Assembly: GCF_000510725.1 (NCBI RefSeq)
Contig: NZ_AZNZ01000002.1
Coordinates: 310,001-374,000 of the forward strand
Direction: 5' to 3'
Source: Pseudoxanthomonas sp. J31
GTDB lineage: Bacteria; Pseudomonadota; Gammaproteobacteria; Xanthomonadales; Xanthomonadaceae
Length of the DNA stretch: 64,000 nt
The translations under genes were made by a program, and so were the position numbers. How positions within the stretch are numbered: the first letter of the stretch is position 1; each line of letters begins with the position of its first letter. Of the stretch, positions 1-12,122 are shown piece by piece. The notes beneath the pieces are model-generated. The model worked only from the letters and a program-made list of their open reading frames with translations, searched no databases and was not told the DNA's origin.

Positions 1-1183
1 CGAGCGGCTCAAGGGCCTGGGCGGCAAGGAGCATGGCATCGCCCACGTGCACGTGGTCGGCGCCGGCGTGATGGGTGGCGACATCGCCGCCTGGGCGGCC
101 TACAAGGGCTTCAGCGTCACCCTGCAGGACCGCGAGCAGCGCTTCATCGACGGTGCCCTGTCCCGCGCGCAGGAGCTGTTCGGCAAGCGGGTCAAGGACG
201 CGGCCAGGCGCGCCGAGGTCGCCGCGCGCCTGCAGGGCGACCTGGCCGGCGACGGCGTGGCGAAGGCCGACCTGGTGATCGAGGCAATCATCGAGAACCC
301 CGACGCCAAGCGCGAGCTGTACCAGTCGCTGGAGCCGCGGATGAAGCCGGACGCGCTGCTGGTCACCAACACCTCCTCGATCCCGCTGGACGAGCTGCGC
401 GGCCACATCGCGCGCCCGGCGCAGTTCGCCGGCCTGCACTACTTCAACCCGGTGGCGCAGATGCCGCTGGTCGAGATCGTCCGCCATGCCGCGCTGGATC
501 CGGCCACCGAGCAGCGCCTGGCCGCCTTCTGCAAGGCGCTGGACAAGTTCCCGGTGCCGGTGGCCGGCACCCCGGGCTTCCTGGTCAACCGCGTGCTGTT
601 CCCGTACATGCTCGAGGCCGCGCACGCCTACGCCGAGGGCATCCCCGGCGCGGTGATCGACAAGGCCGCGGTGAAGTTCGGCATGCCGATGGGCCCGATC
701 GAGCTGATCGACACCGTCGGCCTGGACGTGGCCCAGGGCGTGGGCGCCGAGCTGTCGCCGTTCCTCGGCCTGTCGCTGCCGGAGGCGCTGTCCACGGTCG
801 AGCCGGGCAAGCGTGGCAAGAAGGACGGCCAGGGCCTGTACAAGTGGGAGAAGACCGAGAAGGGCAGCAAGCCGGTCAAGCCGGAAGTGCCGCAGGGCTA
901 CAAGGCCCCGGACGACCTGGAGGACCGCCTGGTCCTGCCGCTGCTCAACGAGGCGGTGGCCTGCCTGCACGACGGCGTGGTCGACGATGCCGACCTGCTG
1001 GATGCCGGCGTGATCTTCGGCACCGGCTTCGCGCCGTTCCGCGGCGGCCCGATCCAGCACATCCGCGCCACCGGCGCCGACGTCCTGCTGGAGAAGCTCA
1101 AGGCCCTGCAGGCACGCCACGGCGAGCGCTTCGCCCCGCGCCCGGGCTGGGACAGCCCGCTGCTGCGCCAGCCGCCGGCATAA
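1..1183 (+). CDS. 3-hydroxyacyl-CoA dehydrogenase / fatty oxidation complex alpha subunit, 5'-truncated
   Basis: This is the C-terminal part of a multifunctional beta-oxidation protein; the reading frame is already open at base 2, so the enoyl-CoA hydratase half lies outside the window. About 393 residues are visible. A Rossmann NAD-binding motif GAGVMGGDIA lies near the visible N-terminus. The dehydrogenase signature HYFNPVAQMPLVEIV and a first 3HCDH C-terminal domain (GFLVNRVLFPYM) follow, and a second C-terminal domain ends with GFAPFRGGPIQHI. Family knowledge: it oxidises 3-hydroxyacyl-CoA to 3-ketoacyl-CoA with NAD in fatty acid degradation. FadB and FadJ cannot be told apart from this part, so no symbol is given. 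A strong hairpin follows the stop. Confidence 0.9.
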   Translation, partial: ERLKGLGGKEHGIAHVHVVGAGVMGGDIAAWAAYKGFSVTLQDREQRFIDGALSRAQELFGKRVKDAARRAEVAARLQGDLAGDGVAKADLVIEAIIENPDAKRELYQSLEPRMKPDALLVTNTSSIPLDELRGHIARPAQFAGLHYFNPVAQMPLVEIVRHAALDPATEQRLAAFCKALDKFPVPVAGTPGFLVNRVLFPYMLEAAHAYAEGIPGAVIDKAAVKFGMPMGPIELIDTVGLDVAQGVGAELSPFLGLSLPEALSTVEPGKRGKKDGQGLYKWEKTEKGSKPVKPEVPQGYKAPDDLEDRLVLPLLNEAVACLHDGVVDDADLLDAGVIFGTGFAPFRGGPIQHIRATGADVLLEKLKALQARHGERFAPRPGWDSPLLRQPPA

Positions 1184-1240
1184 GCGGCGGCCCTGCCGCG
1201 CCGGCGCCCGCGCACCGGCGTGGCCGGCCCCTGGAAGACA

Positions 1241-1275
1241 GGACGGGGCGGCCCATGGCCGCCCCGTCCCCGTTT
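1241..1275 (+). terminator. Rho-independent terminator after the beta-oxidation gene
   Basis: A 13-bp perfect GC-rich inverted repeat (1241-1253 with 1257-1269) with a three-base loop is followed by a short T stretch. It lies between the convergent ends of the beta-oxidation gene and the DUF4380-like gene. Confidence 0.6.
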
Positions 1276-1301
1276 CCATGCCCGGCACCGCTCCGGGCGG
1301 C

Positions 1302-2354
1302 CTATTCGATCCCGGCTTCGTCCAGCATCCGCCGCAGGAACGCGACCTGGGCGTCGCGGCGGTCCGGCCCGTCGTAACGGCGCACGATCCACCACTGCCG
1401 CGCGCTGGTGGATTGCCCCGGCTCCAGGGCCACGTAGGGCGCATGCACCTCCAGCTCCATCAGGCTCGGATAGGCCGGGTCCGGGCGCCAGTCCAGGTAC
1501 AGCTCGACCTGGCCCTGCTCGGGGTGGATCCGTTCCAGCGGCTGTTTCTCGAAATGGATCACGAAGGCCTGCCCGGCGTTGAAGCCGGCGATCCAGCCGG
1601 CCTGCGGCTGGATGAACACCTTGCCGCGGCGGCCCAGCAGGCCCTCGCCCGGCGGCAGCAGCTCCAGCGAGAACAGGCCGTCGTCGCTGCGGCTCACCAG
1701 GGCGTCGTAGCCGCCGTCGGTATCCGAGCGCACGCGCACGCCGCTGCCATCGGCGGCCACCGGCACGTACACCCGCGTCTGCGGCGGCACCCGCGAGTTG
1801 AACCAGATGTCGCGCGCCACCGGTTCCTTGCGGATGTTGCGCATGTCCACCACCAGCTCGGCGCGGTCGTGGGCGAGGTTGAACGACTGGGTCAGCTGCA
1901 CGCCGCTGACCGGGCTGGCCGCGCCCTCCACCACCAGGCGGGCATCGCCCTGCTCCAGCACCTTCGCCGGGGCATGCGCCAGCCACGGATCCGGCGGCCA
2001 GATCGCGCCGGCCTTGCGCCGCGCCGGGTTGAGGGCCTGGTGCGTCCACCACTCCGACTGCGGCCCGACCCAGACCTCGTGGCCCAGGTAGGGGATGTTG
2101 TCGCCGTCGGCGCGCACCTGCGGGTCCGGCTCGGCCTGCACCGCCGGGCCCTCCAGCAGCAGGTTGGGCGCGCCGGGCAGCGACAGGTGCAGGATGCGCC
2201 CGCCCAGCCGCGGCGATACGTCCATCTGCAGCGCGGGGCCCTGCAGGCGCATGCGCAACGGCACCGGCGGCTCGGCCGCGACCGCGGCCAGCGAGGCCGC
2301 GCCCAGCAGCGCGGCCAGGAGGGACTTGCGCACGTGGAGTCGGGTTTCGGGCAT
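1302..2354 (-). CDS. exported DUF4380-like protein
   Basis: A 350-residue protein that I place near the DUF4380 family, whose function is unknown to me. The N-terminus (MPETRLHVRKSLLAALLGAA) is a classical signal peptide with an AVAA/E type cleavage region near residue 28, so the protein is probably periplasmic. The rest is beta-rich, with a GGRILHLSLPG segment early on that resembles the sugar-mutarotase-like fold of this family. An in-frame start at 2426 is possible, but it would put 24 extra residues ahead of the signal peptide, so I chose 2354. It stands alone and faces the beta-oxidation gene across a terminator. The family assignment is from memory of sequence style and is moderate. Confidence 0.7.
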   Translation of the reverse strand: MPETRLHVRKSLLAALLGAASLAAVAAEPPVPLRMRLQGPALQMDVSPRLGGRILHLSLPGAPNLLLEGPAVQAEPDPQVRADGDNIPYLGHEVWVGPQSEWWTHQALNPARRKAGAIWPPDPWLAHAPAKVLEQGDARLVVEGAASPVSGVQLTQSFNLAHDRAELVVDMRNIRKEPVARDIWFNSRVPPQTRVYVPVAADGSGVRVRSDTDGGYDALVSRSDDGLFSLELLPPGEGLLGRRGKVFIQPQAGWIAGFNAGQAFVIHFEKQPLERIHPEQGQVELYLDWRPDPAYPSLMELEVHAPYVALEPGQSTSARQWWIVRRYDGPDRRDAQVAFLRRMLDEAGIE

Positions 2355-2422
2355 ATGTACCCCCTGGGGTTGTCCGGCCTGCCCGCGTCCGCATGCAGCG
2401 GGGGACGCCCCCGCCGGGCAGG

Positions 2423-2776
2423 TCACATGGTGTGGGTGGGCTTGTCGCCGTTGAGGGTGCCGGCGAGCAGGGTCTCGATCCGGTTCTTGACCGCCTCCCC
2501 GTCGGTGCCTTCCGGGAACTGCACGCCGATGCCGGCGACGCGGTTGCCCTGGGCGCCGGCCGGCGTGACCCAGACCACCTTGCCGGCGATCGGCAGGCGC
2601 TCGCTGGAATCGGGCAGGGTCAGCAGCAGGAACACCTCGTCGCCGAGGAAGTAGCGCTTGGGCGTGGGCACGAAGATGCCGCCGTTGCGCACGTAGGGCA
2701 TGTACGCCCCGTACAGGCCGGCCTTGTCCTTGACCGCCAGCGACAGGATGCCCTGGCGTCCGCTTGCAGCACTCAT
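2423..2776 (-). CDS. pilZ: PilZ domain protein (type IV pilus PilZ type)
   Basis: A 117-residue single-domain PilZ protein. Visible segments are a GGIFVPTPKRYFLGDEVFLL strand pair and the end block KVVWVTPAGAQGNRVAGIGV. The c-di-GMP-binding RxxxR motif expected before the barrel is absent, and the second motif is degenerate (GNRVAGIG). This matches the non-canonical PilZ of Pseudomonas and Xanthomonas, which acts in type IV pilus assembly through protein contacts and not by ligand binding (family knowledge). A GGGAAT ribosome-binding site precedes the ATG. It is the last gene of the fab-holB cluster, 27 bp after holB. Confidence 0.9.
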   Translation of the reverse strand: MSAASGRQGILSLAVKDKAGLYGAYMPYVRNGGIFVPTPKRYFLGDEVFLLLTLPDSSERLPIAGKVVWVTPAGAQGNRVAGIGVQFPEGTDGEAVKNRIETLLAGTLNGDKPTHTM

Positions 2777-2803
2777 TGGATCATTCCCCTTTACTCGCGC
2801 CGG

Positions 2804-5603
<2,800 letters not shown>

Positions 5604-5630
5604 GTGCCGCCCGCCGCCCCCGCGCGCGGT

Positions 5631-6986
5631 TCACGCCTCCGGCACCAGCGCGCGCAGCAGGCCGCGCGCCTTGGCCCGGGTCTCGTCCAGCTCGCGGCCG
5701 GGAACCGAGTCGACCACGATGCCCGCGCCGGTGCGGAAGCTGGCGGTGTCGCCCCGCACTTCCGCGCTGCGGATCAGGATGTTGAGGTCCATGTCGCCGT
5801 TGCGGCCCAGCCAGCCGAAGGCGCCGGTATAGGCACCGCGCGGTACCTGCTCCAGCTCGGCGATGATCTGCATGCAGCGCACCTTGGGGCAGCCGGTGAT
5901 GGTGCCGCCGGGGAACACCGCGGCGATCACCTCGCCCGGGGTGGCGCCGGGGCGCAGCTGGCCGCGCACGTTGCTGACGATGTGGTGGACGTGGGCGTAG
6001 CTCTCCACCGTCATCAGTTCGTCGACCTCGACGCTGCCGGGCGTGCACACGCGACCGAGGTCGTTGCGCTCCAGGTCGATCAGCATCACGTGCTCGGCGC
6101 GCTCCTTGGGATGGCCGACCAGCTCGCGGATGCGCGCGGCATCGTCGTCGCCAGGAAAGCGCGGGCGGGTGCCGGCGATCGGCCGGGTCTGCACCGTGCG
6201 CCCGTGCACCGCCACCAGCCGCTCCGGCGAGGAGCTGGCCACCGCCCAGCCCTCTCCGGCGAACAGGCCGGCGAACGGCGCCGGGTTGGCCTGGCGCAGG
6301 CGTGCGTACAGCGCGGCCGGATCCAGCGGCGCGTCGAAGCGCGCCTGCCAGCCGCGCGAGAGGTTGACCTGGAACACGTCGCCGGCGCGCAGGTAGTCGA
6401 GCACGCACGCCACGCCGTCGAGGAAGCGCTGCGGTTCGTCCTCGCCGATTTCCGCCGGCGGCTGCCACGCCGGCAGCGGCGGCAGCGCGGCGCTGGCCTC
6501 CAGGTCGGCGCGCAGCACCCCGAGCAGGTGCCCCTGCCCCGGCTCGGCGATGGCCACGCACTGCCCGCTGGCGCGGTCGCGCAGCACCGCGGCCGGACAG
6601 CGCAGGGCCAGCGCCGGCGGGCGCCCGTCCTGGCGCTGCGGCAGCTGCAACACCGGTTCGACCTGGGCGGCCAGTTCGTAGTCCAGCAGCAGGGCCCAGC
6701 CGCCTGCGAACGGCCAGCGCGGATCGGCGATGCCGGCATGCTCGCGCCGCCACCATGCATCGAGCGCCTGCAGGAAGGTGCCGGCGTGCTCCGCACCGTC
6801 GAGATCGCGGGTGATGCCGTCGGCATCCAGGCGCAGGCCGCGGCCGTCGGCCACCAGCAGCAGGTCCCAGCGCCCCTGGGCGGTGCCGGAGGCGACGGAC
6901 TCGAGCAGCAGCGGATAGCGCGACGGCGCCTGCCGGTGCAGGGCCAGCAGGTCGACCGACGCCGGAAGCGCGAAGGGCTGGAGCAT
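5631..6986 (-). CDS. pabB: aminodeoxychorismate synthase component I
   Basis: A 451-residue chorismate-utilising enzyme that, with a glutamine amidotransferase, makes 4-amino-4-deoxychorismate for folate. C-terminal chorismate-binding motifs are clear: FQVNLSRGWQ, ASSSPERLVAV, TRPIAGTRPRFPGDDDAARI, LIDLERNDLGRVCTPGSVEV, GGTITGCPKVRCMQII and TGAFGWLGRNGDMDLN. The active-site segment reads PIAGT with alanine, where E. coli PabB has PIKGT with lysine; TrpE has alanine. Because of that, anthranilate synthase should be considered, but the unfused length and the cluster position (where pabC usually lies, before mltG) favour PabB. No amidotransferase or lyase gene is in the window. Confidence 0.85.
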   Translation of the reverse strand: MLQPFALPASVDLLALHRQAPSRYPLLLESVASGTAQGRWDLLLVADGRGLRLDADGITRDLDGAEHAGTFLQALDAWWRREHAGIADPRWPFAGGWALLLDYELAAQVEPVLQLPQRQDGRPPALALRCPAAVLRDRASGQCVAIAEPGQGHLLGVLRADLEASAALPPLPAWQPPAEIGEDEPQRFLDGVACVLDYLRAGDVFQVNLSRGWQARFDAPLDPAALYARLRQANPAPFAGLFAGEGWAVASSSPERLVAVHGRTVQTRPIAGTRPRFPGDDDAARIRELVGHPKERAEHVMLIDLERNDLGRVCTPGSVEVDELMTVESYAHVHHIVSNVRGQLRPGATPGEVIAAVFPGGTITGCPKVRCMQIIAELEQVPRGAYTGAFGWLGRNGDMDLNILIRSAEVRGDTASFRTGAGIVVDSVPGRELDETRAKARGLLRALVPEA

Positions 6987-7055
6987 GGGATGGGCGGCCC
7001 CGGCGGCGGATGCCGTTGCGGTGGCGGGCGCCAGCCGCGGCCGGCGCCGTAGCCA

Positions 7056-8294
7056 TCAGATGCGGCCGAAGACCAGGGTGCCGTTGGTGCCGCCGAAACC
7101 GAAGCCGTTGGACACGGCCACGTCGACCCTGGCCTGGCGCGCCACGTTGGGCACGTAGTCCAGGTCGCAGCCCTCGCCCGGGTTCTCCAGGTTGATGGTC
7201 GGCGGCACGATGCCGTGGTGGATGGCCAGCACCGAGAAGATCGCCTCCACGCCGCCGGCGGCGCCCAGCAGGTGGCCGGTCATCGACTTGGTCGAGCTGA
7301 CCATCATCTTGTAGGCGTGGTCGCCAAAGGCGCGCTTGATCGCCAGGGTCTCGGCCAGGTCGCCCAGCGGGGTCGAGGTGCCGTGCGCGTTGAGGTAGTC
7401 GACCTTCGCCGGATCGATCTTCGCGTCGCGCAGCGCGGCCAGCATGCAGCGCGCGGCGCCGTCGCCGTCCTCGCTGGGGGCGGTCATGTGGTTGGCGTCG
7501 GCACTGGCGCCGAAGCCCAGCAGCTCGGCGTAGATGCGCGCGCCGCGTGCCTTGGCGTGCTCGTACTCCTCCAGCACCAGGATGCCGGCACCGTCGCCCA
7601 GGACGAAGCCGTCGCGCTCGGCGTCCCACGGGCGCGAGGCGCGCTCGGGCTCGTCGTTGCGGGTGGACATGGCCTTCATCGAGCAGAAGCCGCCCATCGA
7701 GGTCGGCGAGGAGCCGCGCTCGGCGCCGCCGGCCACCATCACGTCGGCGTCGCCGTGCTGGATCAGGCGCATCGCCGTGCCGATGGAATGGTTGGAAGTG
7801 GCGCAGGCGGAGACGGCCGAGAAGTTCGGCCCCTTCAGCCCGCGGATGATGCTCAGCTGGCCCGGCAGCATGTTGATGATGGTGCTGGGCACGTAGAACG
7901 GCGAGATCTTGCGCGGGCCGCCCTCGAGGTACTTGGCGGTCTGCTCCTCGATGCCGAGGATGCCGCCGATGCCCGAACCGATGATCGCGCCCACGCGCTC
8001 GGCGTTGGCCTCGGTGATCTCCAGGCCGGAGTCGTCCAGGGCCATGAACGCAGCCGCCAGTCCGTAATGGATGAACGGCTCCATCTTCTTGGCGTCCTTC
8101 GGCGGCAGGAACGCGGTGGGATCGAAATCGCGGATCTCGCCGGCGATGCGGGTGGCGTAGGCGCTCGCATCGAAATGCGTGACCGGGCCGATGCCCGACC
8201 GGCCGTTGACGATGCCATCCCAGCTGCTGGCCAGGTCGTTGCCCAGCGGCGAGACCATGCCCATGCCGGTGACGACGACGCGACGCTGACTCAT
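7056..8294 (-). CDS. fabF: beta-ketoacyl-ACP synthase II
   Basis: A 412-residue elongating condensing enzyme of type II fatty acid synthesis. The nucleophile is Cys164 in [14 protein letters not shown]. The two catalytic histidines are in [11 protein letters not shown] and [13 protein letters not shown], and the C-terminus has the glycine-rich NGFGFGGTN loop. The ATG at 8294 has a GGAG ribosome-binding site eight bases upstream; an upstream start at 8369 would add 25 unlikely residues. It follows acpP and precedes pabB in the same direction. Confidence 0.97.
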   Translation of the reverse strand: MSQRRVVVTGMGMVSPLGNDLASSWDGIVNGRSGIGPVTHFDASAYATRIAGEIRDFDPTAFLPPKDAKKMEPFIHYGLAAAFMALDDSGLEITEANAERVGAIIGSGIGGILGIEEQTAKYLEGGPRKISPFYVPSTIINMLPGQLSIIRGLKGPNFSAVSACATSNHSIGTAMRLIQHGDADVMVAGGAERGSSPTSMGGFCSMKAMSTRNDEPERASRPWDAERDGFVLGDGAGILVLEEYEHAKARGARIYAELLGFGASADANHMTAPSEDGDGAARCMLAALRDAKIDPAKVDYLNAHGTSTPLGDLAETLAIKRAFGDHAYKMMVSSTKSMTGHLLGAAGGVEAIFSVLAIHHGIVPPTINLENPGEGCDLDYVPNVARQARVDVAVSNGFGFGGTNGTLVFGRI

Positions 8295-8430
8295 TGGCGG
8301 CTCCTGCTGCTTCTCGGTGCGGGATTGCGCATGCCGGCGGGTTTCCGCCGGACATGCACGGGGCCGCATGCAGCGGCCCCGTCGGAATGTGGTCGCCGCG
8401 GACCACGCGGGTCCGCGGGCACGGCGCGCG

Positions 8431-8670
8431 TCAGCTCTTGACGTGGGCCTTGATGTAATCGATCGCCTGCTGGACGGAGGTGATCTTCTCGGCCTCTTCG
8501 TCCGGGATCTCGCACTCGAACTCCTCTTCCAGGGCCATCACCAGCTCGACGGTGTCGAGCGAGTCGGCGCCCAGGTCGTCGACGAACGATGCGCTGTTGG
8601 TCACTTCCTCTTCCTTGACGCCGAGCTGTTCGACGACGATTTTCTTGACGCGCTCTTCGATGGTGCTCAT
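8431..8670 (-). CDS. acpP: acyl carrier protein
   Basis: A 79-residue acidic protein carrying growing acyl chains on 4'-phosphopantetheine. The attachment site is Ser37 in [20 protein letters not shown]. Length and helix pattern match E. coli AcpP. An upstream gap of 187 bp to fabG could hold a separate promoter, which fits the high expression of ACP in other bacteria. Confidence 0.97.
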   Translation of the reverse strand: MSTIEERVKKIVVEQLGVKEEEVTNSASFVDDLGADSLDTVELVMALEEEFECEIPDEEAEKITSVQQAIDYIKAHVKS

Positions 8671-8857
8671 GGGTTTGCTGCTCCAGGCGGAGTGGTTGTT
8701 GGTCGAACCGGCGCGAGGATGCGCGGCCCGGGTTTCACTGATCCACAAGGCGGATAGTGTAGTCAAAAGCCGGGGCCACTGGCACCCGCGTGAAAATGCA
8801 GGCCATTCAGAAGCTTGCGCGGCTTTTGGGGTCTTGTTTGGCAGCTGCGGGCCGGTG

Positions 8858-9604
8858 TCAGGCCATGTACATGCCGCCGTTCACGTGCAGGGTCTCGCCG
8901 GTGATGTAGCCGGCGTCCGGGCCGGCGAGGAAGGCCACGGCGCGGGCGATGTCCGCCGGTTCGCCGAGGCGGCCCAGCGCGATCTGGCCGAGCATCGCCT
9001 CCTTGGCGTCCGCCGGCAGGTCGCGGGTCATGTCGGTGTCGATGAAGCCCGGGGCAACCACGTTCACGGTCACGCCGCGGCTGCCGATCTCCTTGGCCAG
9101 CGACTTGCTGAAGGCGATGATGCCGGCCTTGGCCGCGGCGTAGTTGGCCTGGCCGGCGTTGCCGGTGGCGCCGATCACCGAGGCGATGTTGACGATGCGG
9201 CCCTTGCGCGCCTTCATCATCCCGCGCATCACCGCCTTGCAGCTGCGGTAGACGCTGGTGAGGTTGGTGTCGAGGATGGCCTGCCAGTCCTCGTCCTTCA
9301 TCCGCATGAGCAGGTTGTCGCGGGTGATGCCGGCGTTGTTGACCAGGATCGAGACCGGGCCGAACTCCTTGGCGATCGCGTCGACCAGCGCCTCGATGGC
9401 GCCGGGCTCGGTGACGTCGAGCCGGCGGCCGTGGCCGCCCTTGCCCGCCAGGCGCTCGCCGATCGCCTGCGCGCCGGCATCGCTGGTGGCGGTGCCGACC
9501 ACGGTGGCACCGCGCGCGGCCAGCTCGTCGGCGATGGCCGCGCCGATGCCGCGGCTGGCGCCGGTAACCAGGGCGATCTCGCCGCTCAGGGGCAGGTTGC
9601 TCAT
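8858..9604 (-). CDS. fabG: 3-oxoacyl-ACP reductase
   Basis: A 248-residue short-chain dehydrogenase/reductase that reduces 3-oxoacyl-ACP with NADPH. It has the cofactor motif TGASRGIG near residues 14-21, [10 protein letters not shown] near 88, and the catalytic serine in [14 protein letters not shown] with Tyr and Lys in [19 protein letters not shown]. The C-terminus ([15 protein letters not shown]) is typical of FabG. It lies between fabD and acpP, the standard order. Confidence 0.96.
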   Translation of the reverse strand: MSNLPLSGEIALVTGASRGIGAAIADELAARGATVVGTATSDAGAQAIGERLAGKGGHGRRLDVTEPGAIEALVDAIAKEFGPVSILVNNAGITRDNLLMRMKDEDWQAILDTNLTSVYRSCKAVMRGMMKARKGRIVNIASVIGATGNAGQANYAAAKAGIIAFSKSLAKEIGSRGVTVNVVAPGFIDTDMTRDLPADAKEAMLGQIALGRLGEPADIARAVAFLAGPDAGYITGETLHVNGGMYMA

Positions 9605-9656
9605 GTCGACCTCTTGAATCTTCAGCTAGGACGGCCGCGGCGCGGCCGCGTGGATG

Positions 9657-10598
9657 TCAGCGCCAGTCGGCCAGCGCCGCGTCGAAGTCGGCCGCCGCGC
9701 CGATGGCGCGCGCGTCCAGCGACTTGTCGATGCGCTTCACCAGGCCGGCCAGGACCTTGCCCGGGCCGCACTCGGCGATGCGGGTGGCGCCACGCGAAGC
9801 CAGCGCCTGCACGCAGCCGGTCCAGCGTACCGGCAGGTAGAGCTGGCGCACCAGGGCGTCGCGGATCGCGTCCACGCCCTCGTGCACCTGCGCGTCCACG
9901 TTCTGCACCACCGGCAGGGCCGGTGCCTGCCACTGCAACTGCGCCATCGCCTCGCCAAGGCGGTCGGCCGCCTGGCGCATCAGCGGGGTATGCGAGGGCA
10001 CGCTCACCGCCAGCTTGACCGCCTTGCGCACGCCGCGCTCGGCCAGCAGCGCCAGCGCCGCGTCGACCGCGGCCGCGTCGCCGCCGATCACGATCTGGCC
10101 GGGCGAGTTGTAGTTGGCCGGGACCACGATCCCGCTGGACGAGGCCTGGGTGCAGACCTCCTCCACCACCGCGTCCTCGGCGCCCAGCACCGCGGCCATC
10201 GCACCGCTGCCGGCGGGCGCGGCCTCCTGCATCAGCTGGCCACGCAGGCGCACCAGGCGCGCGCCGTCGTGCAGCGACAGCGCGCCGGCGGCCACCAGCG
10301 CGGTGTACTCGCCGAGGCTGTGGCCGGCCAGCAGCGCCGGCTGTGCGCCGCCCTGGGCCTGCCACGCGCGCCAAGCCGCCACGCCCGCGGCCAGCAGCGC
10401 CGGCTGGGTGAACTCGGTGCGGTTGAGCTGCTCTTCCGGGCCCTCCTGCGAGAGCTTCCACAGGTCGACGCCGGCGCCTTCGGAGGCCTCGGCGAAGGCC
10501 TCGCGCACCTGCGGGTGCGCCGCCGCCAGTTCGGCGAGCATGCCGACGGACTGGGAACCCTGGCCGGGGAAGACAAAGGCAAGCGTCGCTTGGGTCAC
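9657..10598 (-). CDS. fabD: malonyl-CoA:ACP transacylase
   Basis: A 313-residue enzyme that moves malonyl from CoA to ACP. Motifs are FVFPGQGSQSVGM at the N-terminus, the nucleophile Ser94 in AGHSLGEYTAL, and the histidine segment VPSHTPLMRQAADRL. The start codon is GTG at 10598; the FPGQGS block sits at the usual distance from it. There is a 52-bp gap to fabG and 166 bp to fabH. Confidence 0.96.
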   Translation of the reverse strand: MTQATLAFVFPGQGSQSVGMLAELAAAHPQVREAFAEASEGAGVDLWKLSQEGPEEQLNRTEFTQPALLAAGVAAWRAWQAQGGAQPALLAGHSLGEYTALVAAGALSLHDGARLVRLRGQLMQEAAPAGSGAMAAVLGAEDAVVEEVCTQASSSGIVVPANYNSPGQIVIGGDAAAVDAALALLAERGVRKAVKLAVSVPSHTPLMRQAADRLGEAMAQLQWQAPALPVVQNVDAQVHEGVDAIRDALVRQLYLPVRWTGCVQALASRGATRIAECGPGKVLAGLVKRIDKSLDARAIGAAADFDAALADWR

Positions 10599-10712
10599 GT
10601 GCTGTCGCAGTTCGAAGAAGGACGGCGATGATACGGGCGCAACGCGCCGTTTGTCTGTACGACCGCGTATGTGCAGGCCGCGGCGAACGCGCCCGGGACT
10701 GCCCGGAAACGC

Positions 10713-10740
10713 GGAAAGGCCGCACGGTGGCGGCCTTTCC
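10713..10740 (-). terminator. hairpin between fabH and fabD (terminator or attenuator)
   Basis: An 11-bp perfect inverted repeat (10713-10723 with 10730-10740) has a six-base loop. On the minus strand it lies 24 bp after the fabH stop and is followed by GCGTTT, so the T tract is weak. It may partly separate fabH from fabD. Confidence 0.4.
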
Positions 10741-10764
10741 GGTTCGCTGGACGTGGTGCCAGGC

Positions 10765-11745
10765 TCAGTAGCGCAGCAGCGCCGAGCCCCAGGTGAAACC
10801 GCCGCCGAACGCTTCCAGCAGCAGCAGCTGGCCGCGCTGCACCCGGCCGGAGCGCACCGCCTCGTCCAGCGCCAGCGGCACCGAGCCGGCGGAGGTATTG
10901 CCGTGGCGGTCGACGGTGACGACCACGCGGTCCATCGGCATCTCCAGTCGCTTGGCGGTGGCCTCGATGATGCGCAGGTTGGCCTGGTGCGGGATCAGCC
11001 AGTCCAGGTCGCCGCGGCCCAGGCCGTTGGCCTCCAGGGTCTCGTCGACCACGCCGTCCAGCGCCTTGACCGCGTGCTTGAACACCTCGTTGCCGGCCAT
11101 GAGGATGCGCACGCCGGCATTGGTGGCGCCGGCGTCGAAGCCGCTGGACACGCCCGCCGGGCAGTGCAGCAGCTCGCGCTTGCTGCCGTCGGCGTGCAGG
11201 TGGGTGGAGAGGATGCCGGTCTCGCTGTCGGCCTTGAGCACGACCGCGCCGGCACCGTCGCCGAACAGCACGCAGGTGGTGCGGTCGGTCCAGTCGACGA
11301 TGCGGGTAAGGGTCTCTGCACCGATCACCAGCGCGGTGCGCGCCGCGCCGGAACGGATGAACTTGTCGGCCACGCTCAGGGCGAACACGAAGCCCGAGCA
11401 GGCGGCATTGACGTCGAACGCCGGGCAACCGGCGATGCCCAGCTTCTGCTGCACCAGGCACGCGGTGGACGGGAAGATCACGTCCGGCGTGGTGGTGCCG
11501 ACCACGATCAGGTCGATCTCCTCGGCCGCGATGCCGGCGGCCTCGATCGCCTTCAGCGCGGCCTGGTAGGCCATGTCGCTGGTGGTCTGGCCCTCGGCCG
11601 CCACCCGGCGCTCGCGGATGCCGGTCCGCGTACGGATCCACTCGTCGCTGGTGTCGACCACCTTGGCCAGGTCGTCATTGGTAACCACCTTCTCCGGCAG
11701 GTAGCTGCCGGTTCCGGCGATGCGCGAATAGATCCGCTCGCTCAT
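10765..11745 (-). CDS. fabH: beta-ketoacyl-ACP synthase III
   Basis: A 326-residue initiating condensing enzyme joining acetyl-CoA with malonyl-ACP. The catalytic triad is visible: Cys116 in [13 protein letters not shown], His in [12 protein letters not shown], and Asn in [15 protein letters not shown]. The C-terminal [14 protein letters not shown] is standard. It follows rpmF by 86 bp; plsX, which usually lies between them, is absent. Confidence 0.97.
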   Translation of the reverse strand: MSERIYSRIAGTGSYLPEKVVTNDDLAKVVDTSDEWIRTRTGIRERRVAAEGQTTSDMAYQAALKAIEAAGIAAEEIDLIVVGTTTPDVIFPSTACLVQQKLGIAGCPAFDVNAACSGFVFALSVADKFIRSGAARTALVIGAETLTRIVDWTDRTTCVLFGDGAGAVVLKADSETGILSTHLHADGSKRELLHCPAGVSSGFDAGATNAGVRILMAGNEVFKHAVKALDGVVDETLEANGLGRGDLDWLIPHQANLRIIEATAKRLEMPMDRVVVTVDRHGNTSAGSVPLALDEAVRSGRVQRGQLLLLEAFGGGFTWGSALLRY

Positions 11746-11831
11746 GCGTACTCCCGCAGGGAAGGCTCCCGCGGGAGCCGGAGATTGGCCGCAAACCGGG
11801 CGGGCGCGACGCGTCCGCCCGAATGGGGGTC

Positions 11832-12023
11832 TCAGTCTTCCTCGACCACGTTCTTGGTGGCGATGACCTTCTTGCCGCGGTAGTAGCCGTCGGCGGTCAC
11901 GTGGTGGCGCAGGTGGATCTCGCCGGTGGTCGGGTCGGTCGACAGCTGCTTGGCGGTCAGCGCGTCATGCGAACGACGCTGGCCACGGCGGGACGGGGTG
12001 ACACGGGATTTCTGCACAGCCAT
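11832..12023 (-). CDS. rpmF: 50S ribosomal protein L32
   Basis: A 63-residue basic protein starting [20 protein letters not shown], the invariant L32 N-terminus. It has no zinc-binding cysteines, so it is the cysteine-free form. It lies between yceD and fabH, the usual order in gammaproteobacteria apart from the missing plsX. Confidence 0.97.
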   Translation of the reverse strand: MAVQKSRVTPSRRGQRRSHDALTAKQLSTDPTTGEIHLRHHVTADGYYRGKKVIATKNVVEED

Positions 12024-12122
12024 GGGATTGCTCCAAACTCGGTTGAATTGCGTGTTCTGTAAAGCCTCGAAGCCACCCGCCGGTGCCGTTCCAGGGCGCC
12101 TTTGCGCGGCGGCGCGGCCGTA

